DNA of 64,000 nucleotides from Sphingomonas taxi (lineage in GTDB: Bacteria > Pseudomonadota > Alphaproteobacteria > Sphingomonadales > Sphingomonadaceae): the NCBI GenBank assembly GCA_003240625.1, contig QFMX01000010.1, positions 62,001 to 126,000 of the forward strand. Reading direction: 5' to 3'. How positions within the stretch are numbered: position 1 is the stretch's first letter; each line of letters opens with the position of its first letter. The position numbers and the translations under genes are program-made. Shown here in pieces: positions 32,017 to 40,283 of this stretch. The notes below the pieces were generated by a model. The model searched no databases and was not told the origin of the DNA. It saw only the letters and a list, made by a program, of their open reading frames with translations.

Positions 32017-33687
32017 ATGGCAACCTCCACATTTGCACCCGACGCGCTAACCGCTGATTCGAGCGCTGCGGCGTCGGTGCCGCACACTGGTCCCAAGCTC
32101 GATCATTCGCTGCATCCCGCGGGGCGCTGGCTGTTCCTCGCCGTGCTGATCGGTGGGCTCGCCTATGCCGGGTTCAGCATCGCCTTCGACACCGCGCAGG
32201 TCGGCGAAAGCCTGGCGGGCGGGGCGTTCGCGTTCCTCGCGCTCGCGCTGCTGATCGCGCTCGGGTTCGAGTTCGTGAACGGCTTCCACGATACCGCCAA
32301 TGCGGTCGCCACCGTCATCTACACGCATTCGATGCCCGCGCCGCTTGCGGTCGTCTGGTCGGGGTTCTTCAACTTCCTCGGCGTGATGCTGTCGTCGGGC
32401 GCGGTGGCGTATTCGATCGTCACATTGCTGCCGGTCGACCTGATCCTCAACGTCGGTAGCGTCGGCGGGTTCGCTATGATCTTCGCACTGCTGCTGGCGG
32501 CGATCGTGTGGAACCTCGCGACCTGGGCGGTCGGGCTGCCCAATTCGTCGAGCCACGCGCTGATCGGCTCGATCCTCGGCGTCGGCCTTGCCAACCAGCT
32601 CATCAGCGGCGGTGGGGCGGACGGCACGTCGGGCGTCGACATGGCGCAGGTCTGGAAAGTCCTCTCCGCGCTCGCATTCAGCCCGGTCGTCGGCTTCGTC
32701 GGCGCGCTGTTGCTGCTGCTCGTGATGAAGCGGTTTCTCCGCGACAAGAAACTCTACGAGGCACCCGAGGGGCAGACTCCGCCGCCGCGCGGCATCCGCG
32801 CGCTGCTGATCGGGACGTGCACCGCGGTCAGCTTCGCGCATGGCAGCAACGACGGGCAGAAGGGCATGGGGCTGATCATGCTCATCCTGATCGGCTGCGC
32901 GCCGACCGCCTATGCGCTCAACCGGACGATGCCCGAGAGCGCGACGCCGGCCTTCGTCCAGGCGGCGCGGGCGGCATCGGCGGCCTATGTCGCGCATGCC
33001 AACGGCGCGCCCGCCACGGTCGGCGCGGCGCGCACGACGGTGACGCAGGCGTTGAAATCGAAGCGTGTCGCAGACCCGGTCGTGTACGGCGCGCTGGCGA
33101 CGCTGTCGGACGACGTGTCGAGCCGGATCGCGGGCTATGGCTCGCTCGGCAAGGTGCCGGCCGCGGCGACACCGAACCTGCGCAACGACATGTACCTCGT
33201 GCTCGATACGACCAAGCTGATCGCCGCGGACAAGGCCGCGCAGGGCCGCTTCACCGCGCAGGAGATCACCACGCTGAAGGAGTATGGCGGCAAGCTGGAG
33301 CAGGGCACGCGCTATATCCCGACCTGGGTGAAGATCACCGTCGCGCTCGCGCTGGGCCTCGGGACGATGGTTGGGTGGAAGCGGATCGTCGTCACCGTCG
33401 GCGAGCGGATCGGCAAGACGCACCTGACCTACGGCATGGGCGCGTCGGCCGAGCTGGTCGCGGCGGCGACGATCCTGCTGGCGGTGAATTTCGGCATGCC
33501 GGTGTCGACCACGCATATCCTGTCGTCGGGCGTTGCGGGTGCGAGCGTCGCCAATGGCGCCGGGCTGCAGCGGCGCACGGTGATGAATATGGCGCTGGCC
33601 TGGGTGATGACGCTGCCGGTGGCGATGCTGTTGTCGGGTGGGCTGTACTGGCTGCTGCTGATGCTGGCGCATTCGCTCGGGTATTGA
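32017..33687 (+). CDS. Inorganic phosphate transporter, PiT family
   Basis: 556 residues. Low-affinity H+/phosphate symporter with the two signature repeats of the family: GFEFVNGFHDTANAVATVIYTHSM near residue 90 and SAELVAAATILLAVNFGMPVSTTHILSSGVAGAS near 470, plus SFAHGSNDGQKGMGLIMLILIG in the middle. About eleven membrane helices, with a central cytoplasmic loop of ~150 mainly hydrophilic residues (around 310-440), usual for the bacterial form. Single gene between two copies of repeat family C. No pst or pho regulator nearby. Confidence 0.92.
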   Translation: MATSTFAPDALTADSSAAASVPHTGPKLDHSLHPAGRWLFLAVLIGGLAYAGFSIAFDTAQVGESLAGGAFAFLALALLIALGFEFVNGFHDTANAVATVIYTHSMPAPLAVVWSGFFNFLGVMLSSGAVAYSIVTLLPVDLILNVGSVGGFAMIFALLLAAIVWNLATWAVGLPNSSSHALIGSILGVGLANQLISGGGADGTSGVDMAQVWKVLSALAFSPVVGFVGALLLLLVMKRFLRDKKLYEAPEGQTPPPRGIRALLIGTCTAVSFAHGSNDGQKGMGLIMLILIGCAPTAYALNRTMPESATPAFVQAARAASAAYVAHANGAPATVGAARTTVTQALKSKRVADPVVYGALATLSDDVSSRIAGYGSLGKVPAAATPNLRNDMYLVLDTTKLIAADKAAQGRFTAQEITTLKEYGGKLEQGTRYIPTWVKITVALALGLGTMVGWKRIVVTVGERIGKTHLTYGMGASAELVAAATILLAVNFGMPVSTTHILSSGVAGASVANGAGLQRRTVMNMALAWVMTLPVAMLLSGGLYWLLLMLAHSLGY

Positions 33688-33698
33688 GCGTTCTAAAA

Positions 33699-33820
33699 TC
33701 CTCCCCTTTGAGGGGGAGGTGGCTGGCTCTCGCCAGACGGAGGGGTGGCGCCCTCAACTCGGGGCGGATACCCCTCCGTCAGTCCCTTCGGGACTGCCAC
33801 CTCCCCCGTTGGGGCGGATT
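33699..33820. repeat. Palindromic repeat, family C, copy 2
   Basis: CCTCCCCTTTGAGGGGGAGG, CTGGCTCTCGCCAGACGGAGGGG, spacer, then CCCCTCCGTCAGTCCCTTCGG, CTGCCACCTCCCCCGTTGGGG. Same module order as 31804-31931 with about 75% similarity by eye. It lies between pit and the glycosyltransferase gene. Confidence 0.8.
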
Positions 33821-33863
33821 AGGTTCGGCGGAACCCGTACCCGCGCCGCGGGTTGCCGGACCC

Positions 33864-34811
33864 ATGCGCTTACGATGCTCGATCTGTGGCAACTGGGACT
33901 GGCTCGCGCGCGACGACTGGTCCGAGTGCAGCCATTGCCGGCTGATGGTACGCGATGTGAACGAGCTCGGCGCAGTGTCACGCGACATCGTCGCACGGAT
34001 CGAAACCGGCATCGTCGATCTGAAGCTCGACCCGGCCGAGCGGTGGACGCTCGACCCGGCGGGTTTGCGCAACGCGGCCTGGCGCTTCGGGTTCGAGGTT
34101 ACGCCCATCGTACATGTCGAACGCGATGCACGGTTCCCGCCGGATTATAGTCCCGCCCGAGCGCATTCTACCCGAGCGAAAACCGATCCCCACAAGATAG
34201 GGCTCGGCATCATGGCGCGCGCCGCCGATGCGGCCGATATCGTCGAGATCGCGACCGACTATCGCGGCGCCTTTGCCCGGATCGTCGTGCTTCTCGACGG
34301 CACGGCAGACAAAGCAGGCAAGCTTGCCGCGCAGGTTCCGTGGATCGAGATTGCGCACCACCCGCTGGCAGGCGATTTCGCCGCGCAACGCAACCGCCTT
34401 CAGGACATGATGCATACCCCCTGGGGGTTGCAGATCGACACCGACGAGCGTCCCGACGCCGCCTTGCTCGCCGCGCTGGGCTGGCTGGTCGCGGCGGCGG
34501 ATCGCGATGGGTTGCGCTCGCTTGGCCTTCCGCGTCGTAACCTCGTCGATGGCGTCCAGTCCGCGTCGTATCCCGACATCCAGTACCGTCTGAACCGGAG
34601 CGATATCCGCTTTGCCGGTCGGGTCCACGAACGCCCGGTAGTACCTTTCGTCGAAAGTTCACTCGCATTGGCCGGCGCGCTCGAACACCGGCTCGACGGC
34701 GAACGGGTGCGCGAGCGGACGCGAATCTACGAGGCCATGTCGACCGGTGCCGGCAGGCCGGAGGACGAGGCGTTGCTGCTCGCGGCCTTCGATCCCGGGG
34801 CGGTGCGATAG
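33864..34811 (+). CDS. Glycosyltransferase (GT-A fold) with N-terminal zinc ribbon
   Basis: 315 residues. The first ~30 residues hold two CxxC pairs (CSICGNWDW...CSHC), a rubredoxin/zinc-ribbon-like knuckle, uncommon in glycosyltransferases. From about residue 110 comes a family-2-like catalytic core: IGLGIMARAADAADIVEIATDY, RIVVLLDGTADKAG, AAQRNRLQDMMHTPWGLQIDTDERPD (the acidic DTDE corresponds to the metal/nucleotide-sugar DxD), and VHERPVVPF. Sugar donor and acceptor unknown. Its 3' end overlaps the convergent glycosyltransferase gene by 85 nt. Confidence 0.75.
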   Translation: MRLRCSICGNWDWLARDDWSECSHCRLMVRDVNELGAVSRDIVARIETGIVDLKLDPAERWTLDPAGLRNAAWRFGFEVTPIVHVERDARFPPDYSPARAHSTRAKTDPHKIGLGIMARAADAADIVEIATDYRGAFARIVVLLDGTADKAGKLAAQVPWIEIAHHPLAGDFAAQRNRLQDMMHTPWGLQIDTDERPDAALLAALGWLVAAADRDGLRSLGLPRRNLVDGVQSASYPDIQYRLNRSDIRFAGRVHERPVVPFVESSLALAGALEHRLDGERVRERTRIYEAMSTGAGRPEDEALLLAAFDPGAVR

Positions 34812-35959
34812 ACCGCGATCGTCTGCGCGGCGAGCGTGTCGCGGGTGAACATTCCGGCTGCCCGGCGGCTTGCCGCTGCGTAATGCGCGCGCAACACCGG
34901 GTCTTCGATCAGCCGCTGGATCTGCGTCGCCAGATCGTCGCCGGTGCAGGTCTTCGCCAGCAATCCGGCGCCGCTCTCGCCGATAAACAGCCGCGCGCTG
35001 GGGTCTTCCGCACAGGCAACGACCGGGCGGCCGAACATCATCGCCTCCTGATACACCAGACCGAAGCTCTCGTACCGCGACGGCGCGACGATCACGTGCG
35101 CAGCTTCCATCAGGTCATGTAGCGCTGCTTCGTCGACGCGGTGGTGGCAGGTCAGCCGGGCGCGCGCCGACGCCGGGATCGCGCCGACCTCCTCCGCACG
35201 TACGCCGACGATTGTCAGCCGGAAATCGCGCATCCCGGCATCCGCGCGGCGCGACAGAATGCGAAGCGCCATGATCAGCGCTTCGAAGCCCTTGCGATGC
35301 TCGTCGCGGCCGATGAACAGCAGGTCGATCGGCTCGCCGAGCGGGTAGGGCGCCGCAGAGCCGCGCGCGACGATCTCCGGCGGCAGGCTGAGGCCGATCA
35401 CCGCGTGCCGTGCGCCGGCGCCGGGCGCCGCGACGCCGTACAAATCCGCGATCTTGTCGCCGTGAAGCTGCGTGTTCGAGATCAGCGCCTTGCTGAAGCG
35501 CGCGGCGATGCGTTCCGCCAGCATGGCGGCGCGGCGATCGAACCGGTCGCGCAGGCTCGTCACGGTCTCGGCCGAGGTCGCCGCCGGGGTCGAGTTGCGC
35601 GTCACCAGCGGCGCGGGGCCGGTGAGCGCGATCGCCAGACCGGGTGCGTACCAGTTGGTCGCCTCGACGATGTCGAACGGTGCGCGGCGGTGCTCGCGCG
35701 CCACCGTTCTACGGAAGGCCAGCGGCGCGACGAGATGGCCGATCCCCGCCACCTTCCTCAGCCCGGCGGCGAAGGACCCCTCACGCAGGCCGCACCCGAT
35801 CACCGAAACCCGGCCGTCGCGGCTGTCTTCGCGCCGATCCATCGTGAATACGCATACGTCGTTGCCAGCATCCGCCAGCGATTGCGCAATCTCCCGAGCT
35901 GCGCGCGTAAGTCCGCTTTTTTCAGGGGGATAGGCCCAGGTGAGTAGAGCGATCCTCAC
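34727..35959 (-). CDS. Glycosyltransferase family 4-like protein
   Basis: About 410 residues, GT-B fold. The N terminus MRIALLTWAYPPEKSGLTRAAREIAQSL has the acceptor-side loop typical of GT4. IDLLFIGRDEHRKGFEALIMAL begins the donor domain (FxGR-x-KG), and APSRYESFGLVYQEAMMFGRPVVA is the E-x7-E motif. I place the start at GTG 35959 because it gives the family-like N terminus; a TTG at 35974 is also in frame. It is convergent with and overlaps the upstream zinc-ribbon glycosyltransferase at the C-terminal end, where the sequence is low complexity. Confidence 0.85.
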   Translation of the reverse strand: MRIALLTWAYPPEKSGLTRAAREIAQSLADAGNDVCVFTMDRREDSRDGRVSVIGCGLREGSFAAGLRKVAGIGHLVAPLAFRRTVAREHRRAPFDIVEATNWYAPGLAIALTGPAPLVTRNSTPAATSAETVTSLRDRFDRRAAMLAERIAARFSKALISNTQLHGDKIADLYGVAAPGAGARHAVIGLSLPPEIVARGSAAPYPLGEPIDLLFIGRDEHRKGFEALIMALRILSRRADAGMRDFRLTIVGVRAEEVGAIPASARARLTCHHRVDEAALHDLMEAAHVIVAPSRYESFGLVYQEAMMFGRPVVACAEDPSARLFIGESGAGLLAKTCTGDDLATQIQRLIEDPVLRAHYAAASRRAAGMFTRDTLAAQTIAVYRTAPGSKAASSNASSSGLPAPVDMAS

Positions 35960-36052
35960 GATGCGCAGTCGCAAGTCGAACGGTGCGCCGAATAGAACGT
36001 ACTAATCTGCGTCAATACAAGGGTTTCGAGGGTCATCTGCCCGGAACTCGGC

Positions 36053-36068
36053 AACCCCGCGAGGGGTT
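36053..36068 (+). promoter_or_regulatory. Hairpin just before the sucrose-phosphate-synthase-like gene
   Basis: AACCCC-GCGA-GGGGTT, a perfect 6-bp stem with a 4-nt loop ending 17 nt before the chosen ATG and just ahead of the likely ribosome-binding GGTGA (36074-36078). A leader attenuator or translation-control element is possible but unproven. Confidence 0.3.
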
Positions 36069-36085
36069 CCTTGGGTGAATTGCAG

Positions 36086-38191
36086 ATGAACGGGGGATGG
36101 GTGTTCGTACTTCATATCGCGTTGCAGGGATGTTTACGCGCAACCGACGTTGAATACGGGATCACCGCCGATACCGGTGGCCATATCCGCTATCTGCTCG
36201 ATCTGGTCGCCGCCAGCGGTCGAAATCCCGCGATCGACCGGATGGAAATCGTCACCCGTGCGTTCCGCCACGCCGTCTATGCCGAATGCTATGCCGAGCC
36301 TGTCGAGACGATCGACGGCACCACGCGAATCGTCCGCCTGCCGACCGCGTCCGACGCCTATTTGGTCAAGGAGGACCTGTGGACCGAGCATGACAGCCTG
36401 GTCGAGGCCCTCGTCGCGCACCTCGCCACGCTCGACAAGGCGCCCGATGTCATGCACGCGCATTATGCAGATGCCGGGCTGATTGCGGCGCGTGTCTCGG
36501 CGCGTACCGGCATACCCTATGTCTTCACCGCGCACTCGCTGGGCCGCGTGAAGCTCGCAGCATTCGATCGCGATTGTGCGGAGACCGCCGGGCTCGATCG
36601 CCGGATCGCAATCGAGGAAGAAGCGATCGCCGGCGCCGCCGCGATCATCGCGTCATCGCGTGACGAGGCCGAAGTCCAGTACGCCGACTATGCGAACTAC
36701 GATCCCGGCAGGATCCGCGTGTTCGCGCCCGGCAGCGACCTGAAGCAGTTCGCGAACTGCCGCACGGACACGCGCGTCGATGCGTTGATCGACCGGTTCC
36801 TCGACGATCCTTCCAAGCCGGTGATCCTTGCCATCGCGCGGCCTGTGACCAAGAAGAACCTTGCTGCGCTCGTCCACGCCTATGGCCGCTCGCCCGCGTT
36901 GCAGGCCGCGGCGAACCTTGTGATCCTGGCGGGCACACGCGATGACAGCGCGACGCTGGAGCCGGAGATCCGCGACAACATTGCCGAACTGCTCCAGTTG
37001 ATCGACCGCTATGACCTGTACGGCAAGGTCGCCTATCCGAAGCAGCATCGCCCCGACGATATCGCTGCGGTGTATGCTTACGCTCGCACTCGACGCGGTA
37101 TCTTCGTCAACCCGGCGCTCAACGAACCGTTCGGGCTCACCCTGCTCGAAGCGGCAGCGAGCGGTCTACCGGTGGTCGCGACCGACAGCGGTGGTCCGAA
37201 CGACATCGTCGAGACCTGCGGCAACGGCATTCTCGTCGACCCGCGCTCGTCGACTGCGATCACCGATGCGATCCTGAAGATCCTCGACGATCCGGCGCTC
37301 TGGTCGCGCTATTCGGCGGCGGGGTCTGTTGCGATCCGGGCGTATGACTGGGACCGTCACGTGCAGCTTTATGTCGGGCTGCTCGAAGAGGTCATCGGTG
37401 CCTCCGCACCACCGGTCGCCGAGCGCGAAACGGCGTTGCTGTTAGTGTCCGACATCGACGGAACGCTGATCGGCTGCGCGCAGGGTGTCGGCGACTTCGC
37501 GGCCTGGCACGAGGCGCAGACTGACGTCGCGTTCGCGATCGCCACCGGGCGGAGCTTCCACAGTGCGATGGCGGTGCTTGGCCAGCATGATGCGCCACGC
37601 CCCGAGATCCTGATCACGTCGGTCGGCTCGGAGATCTATTACCGGACGGTGCGCGGCGCGGTGTACGATCGCGACACCGAATGGGACGGGATCATCGCCG
37701 CGGGCTGGGACCGCGAGGCGGTCGCCGCGTTAATCGGGCAATATGCGGGACTGACCCCGCAAAGCCCGCTCGAGCAGCGCCGGTTCAAGCTCAGCTATTT
37801 CGCGGACGGCGACATGGCGGCGGCCGAGCGCGTCCGCGCGCTGCTGGCGGAGCACGGCCATAGCTGCTCGATCATCCAGAGCCATGGCCGCTATCTCGAC
37901 GTCCTGCCGCACGCCGCCTCGAAGGGCACCGCGGTCGAGCATGTCCGCCGCCGCCTAGGCCTCGAACCGCGCCAGGTGATCGTCGCGGGGGATAGCGGCA
38001 ACGATATCGAGATGCTGCGATCGTCGCGGCACGCGATCATCGTCGCGAATTATTCCGACGGCCTCGGCACGCGCGCGGACCTTGCGCACGGCTATGTCGC
38101 GGTCGGCCACCACGCGCGCGGCGTGATCGAAGGCGTGGCGTATTTCCGTGCCGCGGCCGGACACGGCGAACGGATCAAGCAGGCGTCGTGA
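36086..38191 (+). CDS. Sucrose-phosphate synthase-like protein: GT4 fused to HAD phosphatase
   Basis: 701 residues. N-terminal GT-B transferase: VFVLHIALQGCLRATDVEYG, DTGGHIRYLLDLV (the UDP-sugar-binding D-T-G-G-H of sucrose synthases), HAHYADAGLIA, AHSLGRVK, PVTKKNLAALVHAYG, and NPALNEPFGLTLLEAAASGLPVVAT (E347/E355). The C-terminal ~245 residues are a HAD-IIB phosphatase beginning SDIDGTLIG (nucleophile D456), with SVGSEIYY, ASKGTAVEHVRRRLGL and IVAGDSGNDIEML, the S6PP layout. Such two-domain enzymes make sucrose-6-phosphate from UDP-glucose and fructose-6-phosphate and may dephosphorylate it. This would provide sucrose as a compatible solute or a sucrosyl-type glycoside. Start ATG 36086 follows GGTGA; TTG 36071 is the alternative. 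Confidence 0.82.
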   Translation: MNGGWVFVLHIALQGCLRATDVEYGITADTGGHIRYLLDLVAASGRNPAIDRMEIVTRAFRHAVYAECYAEPVETIDGTTRIVRLPTASDAYLVKEDLWTEHDSLVEALVAHLATLDKAPDVMHAHYADAGLIAARVSARTGIPYVFTAHSLGRVKLAAFDRDCAETAGLDRRIAIEEEAIAGAAAIIASSRDEAEVQYADYANYDPGRIRVFAPGSDLKQFANCRTDTRVDALIDRFLDDPSKPVILAIARPVTKKNLAALVHAYGRSPALQAAANLVILAGTRDDSATLEPEIRDNIAELLQLIDRYDLYGKVAYPKQHRPDDIAAVYAYARTRRGIFVNPALNEPFGLTLLEAAASGLPVVATDSGGPNDIVETCGNGILVDPRSSTAITDAILKILDDPALWSRYSAAGSVAIRAYDWDRHVQLYVGLLEEVIGASAPPVAERETALLLVSDIDGTLIGCAQGVGDFAAWHEAQTDVAFAIATGRSFHSAMAVLGQHDAPRPEILITSVGSEIYYRTVRGAVYDRDTEWDGIIAAGWDREAVAALIGQYAGLTPQSPLEQRRFKLSYFADGDMAAAERVRALLAEHGHSCSIIQSHGRYLDVLPHAASKGTAVEHVRRRLGLEPRQVIVAGDSGNDIEMLRSSRHAIIVANYSDGLGTRADLAHGYVAVGHHARGVIEGVAYFRAAAGHGERIKQAS

Positions 38192-39045
38192 GCGTCAGCG
38201 TCCTGACGCTGGTCCGGGGCCGCCGCGCGCATCTGGTCAACCTGATCGCCGGGCTGAACGCATCGACGCGCAAGCCCGACGAACTGGTGATCGCGTATAT
38301 GCAAGACACGCCGCATGCCGACCTGCCGGCTACCGATTTTCCCGTGCGTACGGTTTTCGTCGAGGGCGACGAGATGCCATTGGCCGCTGCCCGCAACCGT
38401 GCCGCGGCGACGGCGATCGGCGAGCAGTTGATCTTCCTCGACGTCGATTGCGTGCCGTCGCCCACCTTGGTCGCGCGCTACGCCGAGACGGCAGGCTGGC
38501 CGGGCGGCATCCGACTCGGCGAGGTGCTGTATCTCCCGGCGGGGGCGATCGATGGCGCGATCGACATCGACGCACTCGACCGGATCGGCGTGCGCCACCC
38601 CGCCAAGCCCCCGATCGCGACCGACGAAATCCGGCCGACGCCAAGCCACGGCGAACTCTGGGGCCTGTCGTTCGCGCTCTCCGCGGCGGACTGGGCGCGG
38701 GCAGGGGGCATGGACGAGCGCTATGTCGGCTATGGCGGCGAGGAAACCGACTTCGCCGCGCGGCTAGAGCGTGCCGGCATACAGATGTGGTGGATCGGTG
38801 GCGCCCGCGCCTATCACCAGCACCACGTCGTCCACACCCCCGCCTACCAGCATTTCGACGCGATCGTCCGCAACGCGCGCCTGTTTCGTGCGACCTGGGG
38901 GCGGTGGTGCATGGGCTATTGGCTGGGGCAGTTTGCCGAGCAGGGGTTGATCGCGTGGGATGCGGATACGATTACCGTGCTGCGAGGGCCTACCGCGGCG
39001 GAGGTCGCTGCGTCGAGGATGCCGCCGGAGACGCTCTTCAGCTGA
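38188..39045 (+). CDS. Glycosyltransferase family 2-like protein
   Basis: 285 residues, GT-A fold. VSVLTLVRGRRAHLVNLIAGL at the start, MPLAAARNRAAATAIGEQLIFLDVDCVPS with DVDC as the metal-binding DxD, and a galactosyltransferase-type C-terminal region: LWGLSFALSAADWARAGGMDERYVGYGGEETDFAARLERAG (the W-G-x-E-D-x-D like motif) and AYHQHHVVH. Starts with GTG overlapping the stop codon of the sucrose-phosphate-synthase-like gene (GTGA), so the two are surely co-translated. Together they suggest synthesis of a glycoside built on a sucrose-like core. That is inference. Confidence 0.85.
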   Translation: MSVSVLTLVRGRRAHLVNLIAGLNASTRKPDELVIAYMQDTPHADLPATDFPVRTVFVEGDEMPLAAARNRAAATAIGEQLIFLDVDCVPSPTLVARYAETAGWPGGIRLGEVLYLPAGAIDGAIDIDALDRIGVRHPAKPPIATDEIRPTPSHGELWGLSFALSAADWARAGGMDERYVGYGGEETDFAARLERAGIQMWWIGGARAYHQHHVVHTPAYQHFDAIVRNARLFRATWGRWCMGYWLGQFAEQGLIAWDADTITVLRGPTAAEVAASRMPPETLFS

Positions 39046-39062
39046 GGCGAGGTGTGTGTTGC

Positions 39063-39170
39063 TTCGCTGCTTGCCAGACGAAGGGGGCGGTTAGCTACAA
39101 CCTCTGCTCCGTGTTCGCCTCCTTTGTCACCTTCGGCGGCACCTCAACGGCCGGGGGAGAATCGTCTACC
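39063..39170. repeat. Degenerate palindromic repeat, family C-related
   Basis: GCTTGCCAGACGAAGGGGGCGG, spacer, then CTCCTTTGTCACCTTCGGCGGCACCTCAACGGCCGGGGGAGAATCG in inverted sense. It keeps the CCAGACG and GTCACCTTCGG blocks of family C but has lost much of the pairing, so it looks like a decayed copy. It fills the space between the convergent glycosyltransferase genes. Confidence 0.6.
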
Positions 39171-39182
39171 CCCGGAGTGCGC

Positions 39183-40283
39183 TTATCCTGCCGCCCAGAG
39201 AGAAACCGCTAGCTCTTCCAGATACGCCGCCGCGACCTTCGCCGCGTCGTCGTCATACAACCCTGCCAGCGCCCCGGGATCGAGCGCCTTCGCCGCGTCC
39301 AGAATCCCCCGCCACGGCGCCAGCGCCCCGGGCCACGCCGGCAGCGCAACCGCCGCCCCGAGCTCCGCGAGCCGTTCCGCTTTGCGCGTCTGCTCGCCGA
39401 AATACCGCCACTCGGGCGCGCAGACATACGGCCGCCCGACCCGCGCGATCTCATGCACTGTGTTGTCGCCGGCCGAGGCGATCACCACGTCCGCCGCGGC
39501 GATGTGGTCGGTCACGCCCGGCACCCAGCCCAGCTCGACCAGATTGCCGAAATCGGTCTCGTGTCCCTCGCGGTGGACCGGCCCCAGCACCAGCCACAGC
39601 GCGTCCGGCACCGCCCGCGCAGCCATCGTCAGCGGCGCATACGGGGTGCCCGCGCCGCCGCCACCCGTCAGTACGACGACGATCTCCTGGTCCGGATCGA
39701 GGCCGAGTTTGGCGCGCGCTTCGGCCTTGGTCGGGACCGGATCGACGGTGGTGCAGAGGCCGCCCGCGTAGCACGTCTTGGCGCGCACCCAGTCCGGCGT
39801 GTCGCCCTGCTCGAGCGCTTCGCCGAAGGGCGCGAGCAAGCCGACGCTCGCCTGATACGCGCCGAGATGCCCCGGATCGAGCCGGTCGCCGTGCATCCGG
39901 ATGCTGATCGCCGGCACGCTGGCGATCCGCGCGAGCAGCGCGATCTCCGCGGAGACGTCGACCACGAACAGCGCCGGATCGACGTCGTCGAGATGATCGA
40001 CGATCGTCCGCATCGTCGCCCGCGTCTTCGACACCCCGAGCGGAACGCAGTGCATCACCTCGGGCGTCGCCTGCGCGAACAGCCCCGGAGTCGGCACCGG
40101 CGCGCCGATCATGTCGGGCAGCGCGGCGATCGTGATCGGCCGCTCGAACCCGTCGAACAGCGACGGCTTGGCGGTCAGGATCGTCACCGCGCGCTCGGGC
40201 GGCAGTTCGCGGATGATCGCCATCGCGCGGTTGGCGTGGCCGCGACCCTGGTGATGGATGAAGAACGTGATCGGTTGGCTCAT
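39183..40283 (-). CDS. GT-B glycosyltransferase (MurG/family 28-like)
   Basis: 366 residues. ITFFIHHQGRGHANRAMAIIREL opens with the G-x-G-H-x-x-R acceptor loop; VVVLTGGGGAGTPYAPL begins the C domain, and HIAAADVVIASAGDNTVHEIARVGRPYVCAPEWRYFGEQTRKAE carries the donor-binding block (A-G-x-N-T-x-x-E) with the Glu-Gln pair found in MurG-like enzymes. No membrane helix. It is not murG itself, since the murG cell-division neighbours are absent. Overlaps the sulfotransferase-like gene start by ATGA on the minus strand, hence translationally coupled. Confidence 0.82.
   Translation of the reverse strand: MSQPITFFIHHQGRGHANRAMAIIRELPPERAVTILTAKPSLFDGFERPITIAALPDMIGAPVPTPGLFAQATPEVMHCVPLGVSKTRATMRTIVDHLDDVDPALFVVDVSAEIALLARIASVPAISIRMHGDRLDPGHLGAYQASVGLLAPFGEALEQGDTPDWVRAKTCYAGGLCTTVDPVPTKAEARAKLGLDPDQEIVVVLTGGGGAGTPYAPLTMAARAVPDALWLVLGPVHREGHETDFGNLVELGWVPGVTDHIAAADVVIASAGDNTVHEIARVGRPYVCAPEWRYFGEQTRKAERLAELGAAVALPAWPGALAPWRGILDAAKALDPGALAGLYDDDAAKVAAAYLEELAVSLWAAG

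Noticed and set aside
39183..40283. murG of peptidoglycan synthesis
   Set aside because: The GT-B motifs are MurG-like but the neighbours are glycan genes, not the division and wall cluster, and the lipid I contact region is not evident.
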